NCBI RefSeq assembly: GCF_030817535.1
Contig: NZ_JAUSZL010000002.1
Coordinates: forward strand, 4,960,001-5,024,000
Origin: Streptomyces sp. V3I8
GTDB lineage: Bacteria > Actinomycetota > Actinomycetes > Streptomycetales > Streptomycetaceae
Length of the DNA: 64,000 nucleotides
Direction of reading: 5' to 3'
The notes below the pieces were generated by a model that was given only the letters and a program-made list of their open reading frames with translations, had not been told where the DNA came from and made no database searches. Position 1 is the stretch's first letter. Every line of letters begins with the position of its first letter. A program made the position numbers and the translations under genes. Shown here one piece after another: positions 50,138-59,028 of this stretch.

Positions 50138-50959
50138 ATGAGCACGACTCACCGCACCCGTCCCCGTGCCGTCGGCAGGGGAGTGCTGGCCGCCGTGACC
50201 GCCATGGTCGGCGCGGCCGGTTTCATGTCGGTCGGCACGACCGCGACCGCCGCCACGGTCACACCTCCCCCGGTCAACGCCGACTTCGACTACCAGATCG
50301 GCGCGCCCTACGCGCCCGCCTCCGGAGTGAAGGTGGTCTCCCGCGACCACACGGCCTCTCCCGTCGCCGGCCTCTACAACATCTGCTACGTCAACGCCTT
50401 CCAGGCGCAGACCGGGGCCGAGAGCGAGTGGGGGGACCTGCTGCTGCGGGACGCGCAGGGAGCGATCGTCTACGACGAGGACTGGGACGAGGCATTCCTC
50501 GACATACGCACCGCGACCAAGCGCCAGCAGATCGCGAACAAGATCAATGTCTGGACGGACGACTGCGCCGCCAAGGGCTTCAACGCCATCGAGCCGGACA
50601 ACCTGGACTCCTTCACGCGCACCTCGCTCATCAGCGAGGCGAACGCCAAGGACTTCGTCAAGCTGCTGTCCACGCACGCCCACGGCAAGGGGCTGGCGAT
50701 CGGGCAGAAGAACACGCCCCAGCTGTCCACCGCGCGTTCCCAGACGGGCCTCGACTTCGCCATCGCGGAAGAGTGCGGCGAATGGGAGGAGTGCGGTGAC
50801 TACACCAAGGGCTACAACGACAACGTCATCGCCATCGAGTACAAGAAGTCGGCCTTCGACGCCGCCTGCGCCGAGTGGGGCAAGCGACTCAGCATCGTCC
50901 TGCGGGATGTGTACGTCACCGCGCCGGGCAGTGGCGCGTATGTACGGCAGTCCTGCTGA
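50138..50959 (+). CDS. Secreted glycoside hydrolase, GH114-like (endo alpha-1,4-polygalactosaminidase type)
   Basis: 273 residues from ATG 50138, with AGGAG upstream. Signal peptide RAVGRGVLAAVTAMVGAAGFMSVGTTATAA. The mature part shows a TIM-barrel-like series with FDYQIG, YNICYVNAFQAQ, YDEDWDEAFLDI, GFNAIEPDNLDSF (acidic pair fitting GH114 catalytic residues), GLAIGQKNTPQL, and DFAIAEECGEWEEC. Family members attack alpha-1,4-galactosamine-containing polymers, including exopolysaccharide. A strong terminator follows. Single gene. Confidence 0.85.
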   Translation: MSTTHRTRPRAVGRGVLAAVTAMVGAAGFMSVGTTATAATVTPPPVNADFDYQIGAPYAPASGVKVVSRDHTASPVAGLYNICYVNAFQAQTGAESEWGDLLLRDAQGAIVYDEDWDEAFLDIRTATKRQQIANKINVWTDDCAAKGFNAIEPDNLDSFTRTSLISEANAKDFVKLLSTHAHGKGLAIGQKNTPQLSTARSQTGLDFAIAEECGEWEECGDYTKGYNDNVIAIEYKKSAFDAACAEWGKRLSIVLRDVYVTAPGSGAYVRQSC

Positions 50960-51045
50960 TCCGTTGATCGGCTGACCGTTGATCGGCTGACCGACGATCG
51001 GCTGGCCAACGGATCGGCTGACCGGCAGATCCGCGGATCCGCTGA
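50960..51045 (+). repeat. Tandem GATCGGCTGACC-type repeats after the GH114 gene
   Basis: Five or six imperfect copies of a 12-15 bp unit, with GATCCG variants at the end, fill the space between the stop and the terminator. Likely slippage-derived. Confidence 0.75.
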
Positions 51046-51050
51046 TCCGT

Positions 51051-51090
51051 CCGGGCTCCGGCCGGCGTTCGACGCCCGGCCGGAGCCCGG
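51051..51090 (+). terminator. Perfect 15-bp terminator stem
   Basis: CCGGGCTCCGGCCGG (51051-51065) pairs with CCGGCCGGAGCCCGG (51076-51090), loop 10 nt. Ends the GH114 transcript. Confidence 0.85.
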
Positions 51091-51578
51091 TCGTGGGTTC
51101 CGGGCCCGCCGGGAGTCACACTTTCGGCTCGAAAGTTCTCCACCCCCGCCTCCGCCCCCGCCCCCACCCCGCCTCCGCCCCGTCCCCCCCCGCCCGGCTC
51201 ACGTGAGCGACCGGTGCAGGCATCATGGACGCAGCGTGACCATCGGGCGGCGTGACACCGGCCGGTGATTCGCTGCCGCACATCGGCAGCCCCCCTGTGC
51301 AGCCCCTTCCCCGACCGGGAACCGAACGCCCCGCATTGCGCGTGGACAACGTCGGGGCGTGTGGGGTTCGCGGACTCGGTCGCGCCTTGAGGGGCTTATG
51401 TGCTGCTGATACGGTGCGATGACTTGACACTCGTTCCGGCCATGGCTATTCGCCGGTTATCCGACCAGGTCGGACGGTACGCCCGGTGAGGGCGAAGTGT
51501 TCGAACTGTTTGAAGTGCGTCAAGTGTCCTGAATGGCGAAAACCTTCTTGGGTGTACGGGGATACGGGGAGCGGTTGC
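51091..51578. other. Intergenic region upstream of the Tad pilus cluster
   Basis: About 490 bp. It begins with a C-rich low-complexity stretch (51135-51200). Near 51424 a TTGACA (51424-51429) with a 17-nt spacer and TATTCG (51447-51452) may be the promoter of the pilus operon. No gene seen. Confidence 0.4.
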
Positions 51579-52316
51579 GTGAAGATCCAGGAGCGTACGG
51601 GGGCGGGCAACAACCGTTCCTCCGCGCCGGTTCAGCCGACGACGGGTGAGCGCCTTCCCTCCCCGCCTCGCGAGCGCAAACCGGCGCTGGCCGCACTCGC
51701 CGTGCTGCTGATCCTGCTGGGTGCGCTCGGGGCGACCATGCTCGTGCTGCGCGCCGGCGACCGTGTCGAGGTCATCAAGGTGACCGCCGACATACAGCCC
51801 GGCGAGTCCGTCGACGGCAAGGTGGCCTCGGTCCTGGTCGCCGACGACGCCGGGATCAACTACATCAAGTGGACCCAGCTGGAGACGCTGAAGAAGCTCA
51901 AGGCCAAGTCCACGATCTACAAGGGCACCCTCGTCATCGGCGAGATGTTCGGCCCCAAGAGCACCCTCGAGGCGGGCAAGGCCGTCGTCGGTCTCTCCCT
52001 CAAGGAGGGGCAGTACCCCGAGAACCTCGCCGTCGGCGACCTCGTGGCCGCCTACCAGGTCGGCAACACCGGCTCCGCGAGCTCCAGCTCCGACTCGGAC
52101 AAGACGGGCTCCGGTTCGACCGGCTCCGCGGGTAGCGCCGACGCGCCGATCGTCGAGGAGGCCCGCATCACCAACGTGCCGCCGACCAAGGGCGACAGCA
52201 CCATCAGCAGCACCAACAAGCGTTTCACCGTGACCGTCGACGAGAGCGACGCCGCCGCGCTGGCCCGCGCCGCCTCGGCGAACCAGGTCGCCCTCGTCAA
52301 GGTCCCCGGCAACTAG
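51579..52316 (+). CDS. CpaB/RcpC-like SAF-domain protein of the Tad pilus
   Basis: 245 residues from GTG 51579 (GGGGAG 6 nt upstream); upstream in-frame codons are Cys/Lys-rich and unlikely to be translated. One membrane helix (about 33-53, LAALAVLLILLGALGATMLVL) is followed by a SAF domain (VEVIKVTADIQPGESVDGKVASVLVADD ... GTLVIGEMF) and a Ser/Gly-rich insert. CpaB-type proteins sit at the outer membrane face and help organise the pilus. First gene of the cluster. Confidence 0.82.
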   Translation: MKIQERTGAGNNRSSAPVQPTTGERLPSPPRERKPALAALAVLLILLGALGATMLVLRAGDRVEVIKVTADIQPGESVDGKVASVLVADDAGINYIKWTQLETLKKLKAKSTIYKGTLVIGEMFGPKSTLEAGKAVVGLSLKEGQYPENLAVGDLVAAYQVGNTGSASSSSDSDKTGSGSTGSAGSADAPIVEEARITNVPPTKGDSTISSTNKRFTVTVDESDAAALARAASANQVALVKVPGN

Positions 52317-52337
52317 CGGCGGAGAGTCACACACACC

Positions 52338-53189
52338 ATGGCCCTCATCGCCCTCGCCGCGGACAAAGGCTCCCCCGGCGTCACCACGACCGCCGTCGCG
52401 CTCGCCGCCGTCTGGCCGCGCCGTGTACTGCTCGCCGAGACCGACCCGGCCGGCGGCGACCTCGTGTACCGCAGCGCCGCCGCGCACGGCGGGCCGCTGA
52501 ACCCCAACACTGGCATGCTGTCCATCGCCGCCACCGCCCGCCGAGGCCTCGTACCGGACCAGATCTGGGACCACGTACAGCCGTTGAGCGGCGGCCTGGA
52601 CGTGCTCGTCGGCCTCGCGAGCGCCGAGCAGGCCGCCGGGCTCGCCGGCCTGTGGCCCACCCTCGGCCGCGCCTTCGCGCAGCTCGCCGACTCCGAGCAC
52701 GCGCCCGCCGACGTCATAGCGGACTGCGGCCGGATCAGCGGGGACACCCCGGCCGTGGAGATGTTCGCGCAGGCCGCGCTCGTCCTGCTCGTCTCGCGCA
52801 CAGAGCCGGAGGCCATCGCGCGCGTACGCGACCGGGCCGCCGCGCTCACCGCCAGGCTGCACGGCGGACCGCGCGGCGCGGGCGCGCTCGGCACCCCCCT
52901 CATCGGGGTCCTCCTCATCACCGACCCGGGCGACTCCGCGAAGATCGTCCACCAGGTCAACGACATGCTGGTGGCCGCGCAGACCGGCGCCCGCGTCGTC
53001 GGCACGATCGCCGAGGACTCCACGGGCGCCGAGCAGTTGGCCGGCCGCAAGCGCGGGCGGCTCGACAAGTCGCTGCTCATCCGCTCGGCGCGCAAGGTGA
53101 CCTCGGACCTCTACCAGCAGTTCGGCGCGGCCTGGTCCGTCCCGGCCGACGGCCCCAACGGCCGGCCCACCGCCGGAGCCGGCCGATGA
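52338..53189 (+). CDS. TadZ/CpaE-like ParA-type ATPase
   Basis: 283 residues. ADKGSPGVTTTAVALAAVW is a deviant Walker A of the MinD/ParA class; LLAETDPAGGDLVYRS gives the switch Asp; DVIADCGRISGD is the Walker B-like strand. TadZ proteins position the secretion platform in the cell. Lies 21 bp after the CpaB-like gene and 70 bp before tadA on the same strand. Confidence 0.8.
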   Translation: MALIALAADKGSPGVTTTAVALAAVWPRRVLLAETDPAGGDLVYRSAAAHGGPLNPNTGMLSIAATARRGLVPDQIWDHVQPLSGGLDVLVGLASAEQAAGLAGLWPTLGRAFAQLADSEHAPADVIADCGRISGDTPAVEMFAQAALVLLVSRTEPEAIARVRDRAAALTARLHGGPRGAGALGTPLIGVLLITDPGDSAKIVHQVNDMLVAAQTGARVVGTIAEDSTGAEQLAGRKRGRLDKSLLIRSARKVTSDLYQQFGAAWSVPADGPNGRPTAGAGR

Positions 53190-53259
53190 CCGCGCGGACG
53201 GCGCACGGGCGCGGGACGGCGGAGACGGCGTACCGGCGCGGGACAGCGGGGGGCGGCCG

Positions 53260-54573
53260 ATGACCGCCGTCGACCACCAGCTGGTCAAGCGGTTCCGGCA
53301 GGAGGCCGGTGACCGGATCGCCGAGCAGCGCCGCCTCGACCAGGTCTCCGGCGTCACGCCGATGTCCAACGAGGACGAGCGGCAGTACGCGCGCGCCGTC
53401 ATCGCCCAGATCCTGGAGGACCACGCCCGCACGGAGATCAACTCCGGCCGTACGCCGCTGGACGCCGAGACCGAGGAGCAGTACGCGGCCGCCGTGCACG
53501 CCGCGCTCTTCGGCGTCGGCCGGCTGCAGCCGCTCCTGGACAACCCCGAGGTCGAGAACATCGACATCAACGGGTACGACCAGGTCTTCGTCGGCTACGC
53601 CAACGGCGAGGAGGTCAGGGGCGATCCGGTCGCCGAGACCGACGAGGAGCTCATCGAGCTGATCCAGATCCTCGGCGCGTACTCGGGCCTGTCCTCCCGG
53701 CCCTTCGACTCCGCGAACCCGCAGCTCGACCTGCGACTGCCGGACGGTTCGCGACTGTCCGCCGTCATGGACGTGACGCGCCGCCCCGCGCTGTCCATCC
53801 GCCGCGCGCGCATGGGCAAGGTCTTCATGTCCGACCTCGTCGGCAACGGAACGCTCACCCCCGACATCGGGCACTTCCTCGCCTGCGCGGTCCGGGCCCG
53901 CAAGAACATCATGATCGCGGGCGCCACCAACGCCGGCAAGACGACGCTGCTGCGCGCCCTCGCCAACGAGATCCCGCCGCACGAGCGCCTCATCACCGTC
54001 GAGCGCGCCCTGGAGCTGGGCCTCGACACCTTCACCGACCTGCACCCGAACGTCGTGGCGTTCGAGGAGCGGCTGCCCAACTCCGAGGGCCAGGGCACCA
54101 TCTCGATGGCGGAACTGGTCCGCCGGTCGCTGCGTATGAACCCCTCGCGCGTCATCGTCGGTGAGGTCCTCGGCGACGAGATCGTGACCATGCTGAACGC
54201 GATGTCGCAGGGCAACGACGGCTCGCTCTCCACGATCCACGCCAACAGCTCCAGCGAGGTCTTCAACCGCATCTCCACGTACGCGCTCCAGGCCACCGAG
54301 CGCCTGCCCATCGAGGCCAGCCAGATGCTCGTCGCGGGCGCGGTGAACTTCGTGGTCTTCGTCCAGCGGCGCAACGACTACCAGACGGGCGGCCGGCTCC
54401 AGCGCATGGTCACCTCGATCCGCGAGGTCAACGGCGTCGACGGACGCGTCCTGTCCAGCGAGGTGTTCGCCGAGGCGCCGGACGGCCGGGTCGTGCCGCA
54501 CGCGCCCCTCGCCTGCCTCGAGGACCTCATCCAGCACGGCTACCGCCTGCCCGGCAGCGGGAACTGGGGGTGA
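53260..54573 (+). CDS. tadA: Tad pilus assembly ATPase TadA (CpaF family)
   Basis: 437 residues. The N-terminal region binds partner proteins; the hexameric secretion ATPase core contains Walker A AGATNAGKTTLL (about residues 221-232), the Asp box ITVERALELGL and the Walker B/His box region MNPSRVIVGEVLGDE ... LSTIHANSS. It powers pilus extension at the cytoplasmic face, working with TadB and TadC. Downstream gene 7 bp away. Confidence 0.94.
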   Translation: MTAVDHQLVKRFRQEAGDRIAEQRRLDQVSGVTPMSNEDERQYARAVIAQILEDHARTEINSGRTPLDAETEEQYAAAVHAALFGVGRLQPLLDNPEVENIDINGYDQVFVGYANGEEVRGDPVAETDEELIELIQILGAYSGLSSRPFDSANPQLDLRLPDGSRLSAVMDVTRRPALSIRRARMGKVFMSDLVGNGTLTPDIGHFLACAVRARKNIMIAGATNAGKTTLLRALANEIPPHERLITVERALELGLDTFTDLHPNVVAFEERLPNSEGQGTISMAELVRRSLRMNPSRVIVGEVLGDEIVTMLNAMSQGNDGSLSTIHANSSSEVFNRISTYALQATERLPIEASQMLVAGAVNFVVFVQRRNDYQTGGRLQRMVTSIREVNGVDGRVLSSEVFAEAPDGRVVPHAPLACLEDLIQHGYRLPGSGNWG

Positions 54574-54580
54574 ACCGATC

Positions 54581-55594
54581 ATGAGCGACATCAGTGAACC
54601 GGCCACGGGCCGGCCGACCGTGCCCCTCGCCGCCCTCGACTCGCTCGGCTCCATGGGCGGGCTGTTCTCCACGACGGTCCTGTACGCGCTCGCGTGCGGT
54701 ATCGCGGTGGGCGGCGGCCTCGCCCTGTTCGCCGTCGCGGTGCGCGGCCTGCCCGCCAAGCCCGAGCACGAGAAGCAGAAGGCGAGCGAACGCGCCTCCG
54801 AGCTCGTACGGTTCGCGGGGCAGCGCGGCTCCGTCGCCGCCGGCGCCGGCATCGTCGTCCTGCTGCTCACCCGGTGGGCCGTGGCCGGCATCGCGACCGC
54901 CGTCCTGGTCTTCTTCTGGGACAAGCTCTTCGGCGGCGCCTCCGAGGAGAAGGCCGCCATGCGCCGCGTGGAGGCCCTCGCCTCCTGGACGGAGTCGCTG
55001 CGCGACACCATCGCGGGCGCGGTCGGCCTGGAACAGGCCATCCCCGCCTCCGCCCGCGCCGCGGCCCCGGTGCTGCGCCCGCACCTCGACGCGCTCGTGG
55101 ACCGGCTGCGCTCCCGTACGCCGCTGCCCGACGCCCTGCAGCAGCTCGCCGACGAGATCGACGACGCGTCCGCCGACATCATCGTGGCCGCGCTGATCCT
55201 CAACGCGCGCCTGCGCGGCCCGGGTCTGCGCCAGGTCCTGGGCGCGCTCGCCAAGTCGGCGCGCGAGGAGGTCGACATGCGCCAGCGCGTGATGGCCCAG
55301 CGGGCCTCTACCCGCCGCTCGGTGCAGATCGTCGTCGCTGTGTCGATCGCCTTCGTGCTGGGCCTGTCCATCTTCAACCGGGAGTTCGTCGAGCCGTACG
55401 GAACGGCCGTCGGACAGCTCGTACTCGCGTGCGTCTGCGGGCTGTTCGCGCTCGGCTTCTGGTGGCTGCGCAAGCTGTCGACCATCGAGACGCCGGAGCG
55501 GTTCCTGGTGCGGGACGAGGCGTCGGTCCAGTTCGTCCGGCCGCGGGGGCCGTCCCAGCCGCAGTCACTGCCGGAGGAGGGGGTACGCCGATGA
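54581..55594 (+). CDS. tadB: Tad pilus inner-membrane platform protein TadB
   Basis: 337 residues. Membrane helices near residues 25-50, 85-120 and two at the end (about 245-290), with the GspF-type cytoplasmic domain between (SWTESLRDTIAGAVGLEQAIPASARAA ... LADEIDDASADIIVAALILNARLRGPGL). This is the T2SF domain of TadB proteins. Overlaps tadC by 4 bp (ATGA at 55591). Confidence 0.9.
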   Translation: MSDISEPATGRPTVPLAALDSLGSMGGLFSTTVLYALACGIAVGGGLALFAVAVRGLPAKPEHEKQKASERASELVRFAGQRGSVAAGAGIVVLLLTRWAVAGIATAVLVFFWDKLFGGASEEKAAMRRVEALASWTESLRDTIAGAVGLEQAIPASARAAAPVLRPHLDALVDRLRSRTPLPDALQQLADEIDDASADIIVAALILNARLRGPGLRQVLGALAKSAREEVDMRQRVMAQRASTRRSVQIVVAVSIAFVLGLSIFNREFVEPYGTAVGQLVLACVCGLFALGFWWLRKLSTIETPERFLVRDEASVQFVRPRGPSQPQSLPEEGVRR

Positions 55595-56517
55595 ACTCGA
55601 CCCTGACCCTGCCCGTCCTGGTCGGCGCCGTGCTGGGCCTCGGCATCTACGCCCTGGTCCGGGCCCTGATGCCGACCAGGCGCAGCGCGGTCGCCCAGGT
55701 CGCGCGCATCGACGCGATGCGGGCGCGCGGAGCGGCGTACGAGTCCGCGCACCGCACCACCGACGCCGGGCGGCTCGGCAGCGTACGGGCCCGGGTGGGG
55801 CAGCGCGTCGCCGAGCTCTACCTGCAGCAGGGCTGGGAACAGCGCTCGCTGCGGGCGGACCTGTCGGTGCTCGACCGGAGCTGGGAGAACTTCCTCGCGA
55901 CGAAGGTGCTGCTGGGCGTCGGGGGACTGTTCTTCGGGCCGCTCATGTTCGCCGTGGTGTGGACGCTCGGCTTCGGCCGCAGCCCCGCCATCCCGGTCTG
56001 GCTGGCGCTGCTCTGCGCGCTCGTCTTCTTCTTCCTGCCGGACCTGGAGGTGCGGCGGGACGCGGCCGAGAAGCGGCGCGACCTGCGGCGCGTGATCGGC
56101 GCGTACCTGGACCTGGTGTCGATGAGCCTGGCGGGCGGCCGTGGTCTCCCGGAGGCCCTGATGGCGGCCGCCGAGGTCTCCGACGGCTGGGCCACGCAGC
56201 GCATCCGCAACGCGCTCGCGGACGCCCGGATCACCGGCATCAGCCAGTGGCAGGCCCTCGGTTCGCTGGGGGAGGAGATCGGGGTCGAGGAGCTCAAGGA
56301 CCTGTCGGCGTCGCTCGCGCTCGTGGCGGACGACGGCGCGAAGGTGCGCGAGTCGCTCGCCTCCCGCGCGGAGACGATGCGGCACCGCGAACTCGCCGAG
56401 ATCGAGGGCAGCGCCGGCGAGAAGTCGCAGTCGATGCTCGTGGCGCAGCTGCTGCTCTGTGCCGGTTTCCTGGTCTTCCTGATCTTCCCGGCGGCGATGC
56501 GCGTGTTCCAGGTCTGA
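55591..56517 (+). CDS. tadC: Tad pilus inner-membrane platform protein TadC
   Basis: 308 residues from ATG 55591. A helix at the N-terminus (LPVLVGAVLGLGIYALV), two in the middle (about 110-150), a T2SF domain (VIGAYLDLVSMSLAGGRGLPEALMAAAEVS ... ASLALVADDGAKVRESL) and a final helix (LLLCAGFLVFLIFPAAM). Forms the membrane platform with TadB. Co-translated with tadB. Confidence 0.9.
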   Translation: MNSTLTLPVLVGAVLGLGIYALVRALMPTRRSAVAQVARIDAMRARGAAYESAHRTTDAGRLGSVRARVGQRVAELYLQQGWEQRSLRADLSVLDRSWENFLATKVLLGVGGLFFGPLMFAVVWTLGFGRSPAIPVWLALLCALVFFFLPDLEVRRDAAEKRRDLRRVIGAYLDLVSMSLAGGRGLPEALMAAAEVSDGWATQRIRNALADARITGISQWQALGSLGEEIGVEELKDLSASLALVADDGAKVRESLASRAETMRHRELAEIEGSAGEKSQSMLVAQLLLCAGFLVFLIFPAAMRVFQV

Positions 56518-56613
56518 GCCCGACAACCGACAACTGCTTCCGCGCCTGCTTCCGCAACTGCTTCCGTGTACTGCCCTGAACCGCTTTGAACCGCCTTGAG
56601 AGGACAACTCACC

Positions 56614-56865
56614 ATGAACGGACGGAACTACAGCACCGGGATCCCGGGGGTGGACTTTCTGATCACCTTCCTCCAGGGCCGGGTGCAGCGCGCCCGCTCC
56701 GGCGAGCTCGACCGCGGTGCGTCCGCGGTGGAGTGGGTCATCATCTCGGCGGTCGTCGTGGCGATCGTCGGCGTGGTCGCCGCGATCATCAACGCCGCGC
56801 TCAGCGACGGTGCCAACAAGGTCGGCGACTGCATCAAGGGCGCGGACGCGGGCAGCACCTGCTGA
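56614..56865 (+). CDS. Flp-type major pilin
   Basis: 83 residues. A leader is followed by a short cut site and hydrophobic pilin helix: RGASAVEWVIISAVVVAIVGVVAAIINAAL (about 40-69). Cleavage would be after the Gly of RG-A, with Glu at mature position +5 (ASAVE), as in type IV-like pilins. Two Cys at the end (GDCIKGADAGSTC) could form a disulfide. The leader is longer than in proteobacterial Flp pilins. The prepilin peptidase at 62043 would process it. Confidence 0.9.
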   Translation: MNGRNYSTGIPGVDFLITFLQGRVQRARSGELDRGASAVEWVIISAVVVAIVGVVAAIINAALSDGANKVGDCIKGADAGSTC

Positions 56866-56925
56866 TTTTGCCGCCGTCCCTTCGCCGTCCCTTCTTTTCT
56901 CCCTCTTTCGCACACGGGGTCGCAG

Positions 56926-57369
56926 GTGAGCGCACGACGCTGGGTACGCCGCAGGGTGGAGGCCGCCTCCGCCCGCGGCGACTCCGGCATGACCGCGATC
57001 GAGTTCGTGCTGCTCACCCCCGTCCTCTTCTTCATGATCTTCGCGACGGTGCAGTTCGCGCTGTACTTCTTCGCCGACCACGTGGCCCAGGCGGCGGCCC
57101 AGGCGGGCGCCCGCAAGGCGCGTGCCACGGCCGACGAGTCCCCGGGCGCCTGGCGCGGCGAGACGCGGGACGTCGTGGACAGCTACATCGCGCAGCTGGG
57201 ACCGCAGCTGGTGCTCGGGCCGGACGTGAAACTGCTCCAGCCGGACCAGAACACGGTCGGGGTGGAGATCACGGCGAAGGTGCCGTCGGTGTTCCCGGGC
57301 ATGGACCTGACCGTGCACGCCCAGTCGGTGGGACCGGTGGAGCGGTTCGTCGAGGAGGGCGGGAACTAG
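56926..57369 (+). CDS. TadE-like pseudopilin 1
   Basis: 147 residues from GTG 56926. SGMTAIEFVLLTPVLFFMIFATVQFALYFF near residue 20 is a pilin-type helix with Glu at +5, the TadE signature, followed by an extracytoplasmic beta-rich domain. Probably a minor pilin cut by the prepilin peptidase. The stop is adjacent to the start of the next pseudopilin gene. Confidence 0.87.
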   Translation: MSARRWVRRRVEAASARGDSGMTAIEFVLLTPVLFFMIFATVQFALYFFADHVAQAAAQAGARKARATADESPGAWRGETRDVVDSYIAQLGPQLVLGPDVKLLQPDQNTVGVEITAKVPSVFPGMDLTVHAQSVGPVERFVEEGGN

Positions 57370-57804
57370 ATGCGTCCAGGTGTACGGGAGATACCTGACG
57401 CCGTGCGCGCGGCGGGTGACCGGGGACTGTCCACGGTGGAGGTGGTGATCCTCGCCCCCGTGATGATCCTCTTCATCCTGGTGCTGGTGGCCTTCGGGCA
57501 GCTGGTGGACGGGCGGGGGGCGCTCGACGGGGCGGCCCGGGACGCGGCCCGCTCGGGTTCGCTGCAGCGGGACGAGGGCTCGGCGATGGCGGAGGCGCAG
57601 AAGGCCGCGGACGCCGACCTGGCGGACGTCTGCTCGGGGCCGGTGTCGGTGAACAAGACGAGCGCCGGCTTCGAGGACGCCGACCTCTTCACCGTGGAGG
57701 TCAGCTGCGAGGTACGGGGCCTGGCGATGCTGGGCCTGGACGTGCCGACGCGACTGGAGGCGTCGTTCACCTCGCCGCTGGACCCGTTCAAGAGGAAGGC
57801 GTGA
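57370..57804 (+). CDS. TadE-like pseudopilin 2
   Basis: 144 residues from ATG 57370. RGLSTVEVVILAPVMILFILVLVAFGQLVDG gives the processed helix with Glu at +5, then GAARDAARSGSLQR and a domain with two Cys (VCSGP ... VSCEVRG). Begins directly after the first pseudopilin and overlaps the third by 4 bp (GTGA). Confidence 0.87.
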   Translation: MRPGVREIPDAVRAAGDRGLSTVEVVILAPVMILFILVLVAFGQLVDGRGALDGAARDAARSGSLQRDEGSAMAEAQKAADADLADVCSGPVSVNKTSAGFEDADLFTVEVSCEVRGLAMLGLDVPTRLEASFTSPLDPFKRKA

Positions 57805-58313
57805 GGGCGGGCGTGGGAGCGGGTGTGCGGGCAGCGGCTTTCGTAGGACGTACGGCGGACGGCGTGCGCGGCTGGGTGGCGGCCCGCCGCGGACGCCTTG
57901 ACGACCGCGGCTCGGGCGCCGGCGCGGTGATCATCTTCGCGCTGGTGTTCCTGTCCCTGTCGGCCTTCGTCATCGACGGCGGCCTGTCCATCTCCAAGCG
58001 CGAACGGGCCGCCGACATCGCGGAACAGGCCGCCCGTTACGCGGCCCAGGACGTGGACCTGGAGGAGCTGTACCAGAACGGGGGCGGCGACGCCCCGATC
58101 CTCTTCGAGAACTGCGGCGCCCGGGTGAAGGCCTTCGCCCGGGAGATGGGGATGACCGGCGCCGACATAGCCGCCACGAACTGTGTGGCCGCCGACGCCG
58201 ACCAGGTCGAGGTGGAGGTCCAGCTCACCTACTCGCCGGTCTTCACGGGCATGTTCTACGGCGGCGACGTGACGGTCCGGGGCCGGGCGGTGGCGGAGAA
58301 CGAGGTGGGCTGA
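57801..58313 (+). CDS. TadE/TadG-like pilus protein 3
   Basis: 170 residues from GTG 57801. RGSGAGAVIIFALVFLSLSAFVIDGGLSISKRERAADIAEQAARYAAQ resembles the TadG N-terminus (helix, then VIDGG and a stretch ending in AAR), but the Glu+5 of true pilins is missing. The rest is an outer domain with two Cys. Last gene of the pilus operon proper. Confidence 0.85.
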   Translation: MRAGVGAGVRAAAFVGRTADGVRGWVAARRGRLDDRGSGAGAVIIFALVFLSLSAFVIDGGLSISKRERAADIAEQAARYAAQDVDLEELYQNGGGDAPILFENCGARVKAFAREMGMTGADIAATNCVAADADQVEVEVQLTYSPVFTGMFYGGDVTVRGRAVAENEVG

Positions 58314-58367
58314 GCCGGCGAGGGCGAGCGGCGAGCGGCAGGCCGCGGACCGCGGCCCGCCGGGCGG

Positions 58368-58697
58368 TCACTCGCCGCCCTTGCCGCCCTTGTCCTCGGA
58401 CTTCACGCCCTCGGAGACCTGCTTCGCCAGGTCGTCGTCCAGCTTCTTGAACTCGCGGACGATCGCCTCGGACATCTGGGCCAGGGCGTCGAGCTGCTGG
58501 TTGATGTCCTCGCGCCCGTCCTCCCAGTTGGACTCGAAGTCCTCCAGCTTGTCGTAGACGCCGCCGTCACCGATGTCGTCCCTGTAGGACTCGAAGAGCT
58601 TCTTGGTGTGGTTCATCCGGGACTTGATGTCCCGCAGCCGGGTGCCGTAGTCCTCGAGATCGCTCAACGGGAGCGCGAGGTCGGGTTTGCCGCCCAT
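58368..58697 (-). CDS. WXG100-like protein, WxxxR variant, inside the Tad cluster
   Basis: 109 residues, opposite strand to the pilus genes. FESNWEDGREDINQQL has Trp58 and Arg62; the end motif is FKKLDDDLAKQV (Phe83, Asp87), with the same 25-residue spacing as the proteins at 30482, 36631 and 41341. It is separated by 15 kb from the type VII-like island. The tail KSEDKGGKGGE is flexible. No long partner is next to it. Confidence 0.82.
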   Translation of the reverse strand: MGGKPDLALPLSDLEDYGTRLRDIKSRMNHTKKLFESYRDDIGDGGVYDKLEDFESNWEDGREDINQQLDALAQMSEAIVREFKKLDDDLAKQVSEGVKSEDKGGKGGE

Positions 58698-59028
58698 GTC
58701 AGGTCCCCCTCCTGATGGTCCGTATGGTCCGTGGCCTCTGCGACGCGAGTCTACGTCCGGGGTCCCGGCGGGGGCCGACGACGAGGACCGACGACGAGGA
58801 CCGGCGACGAGCGTCGACGGCGGGGATCGACGGCGGGGGCCGACCGGACAACCCGGACCAAAGGGGTGGGTGGTGCGGAAGCGGTCGCTCCGTGCGGCAC
58901 TTCCTCCCGGTTGCCCCCTCCAAGCCCTTCGACACGCTCAATAAGATCTCAGTAGGCTCAGCACACCCCCGCTCTCACGCCCCGTAGTCCCCTTGCCTCC
59001 CTCCCCACACGACATCAGGACACCCGCC
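58698..59028. other. Intergenic region with GACGAGGACCG repeats
   Basis: 330 bp between the WXG100-like gene and the LysM-BTAD gene, divergent promoters. Repeats of GACGAGGACCG/GACGGCGGGG at 58777-58852. Toward the right end it becomes A+T-richer (AATAAGATCTCAGTAGGCTC near 58939-58958), where the promoter of the downstream gene probably lies. Confidence 0.5.

Noticed and set aside
53077..57318. A 1413-residue open frame opposite the Tad genes.
   Set aside because: TadA, TadB, TadC and pilin motifs are all on the plus strand; the minus frame is low complexity.
58320..58367. Short GC palindrome GGCCGCGG-A-CCGCGGCC near 58341 as a terminator.
   Set aside because: Loop of one base cannot form; may only be a GC-rich palindrome between convergent genes.
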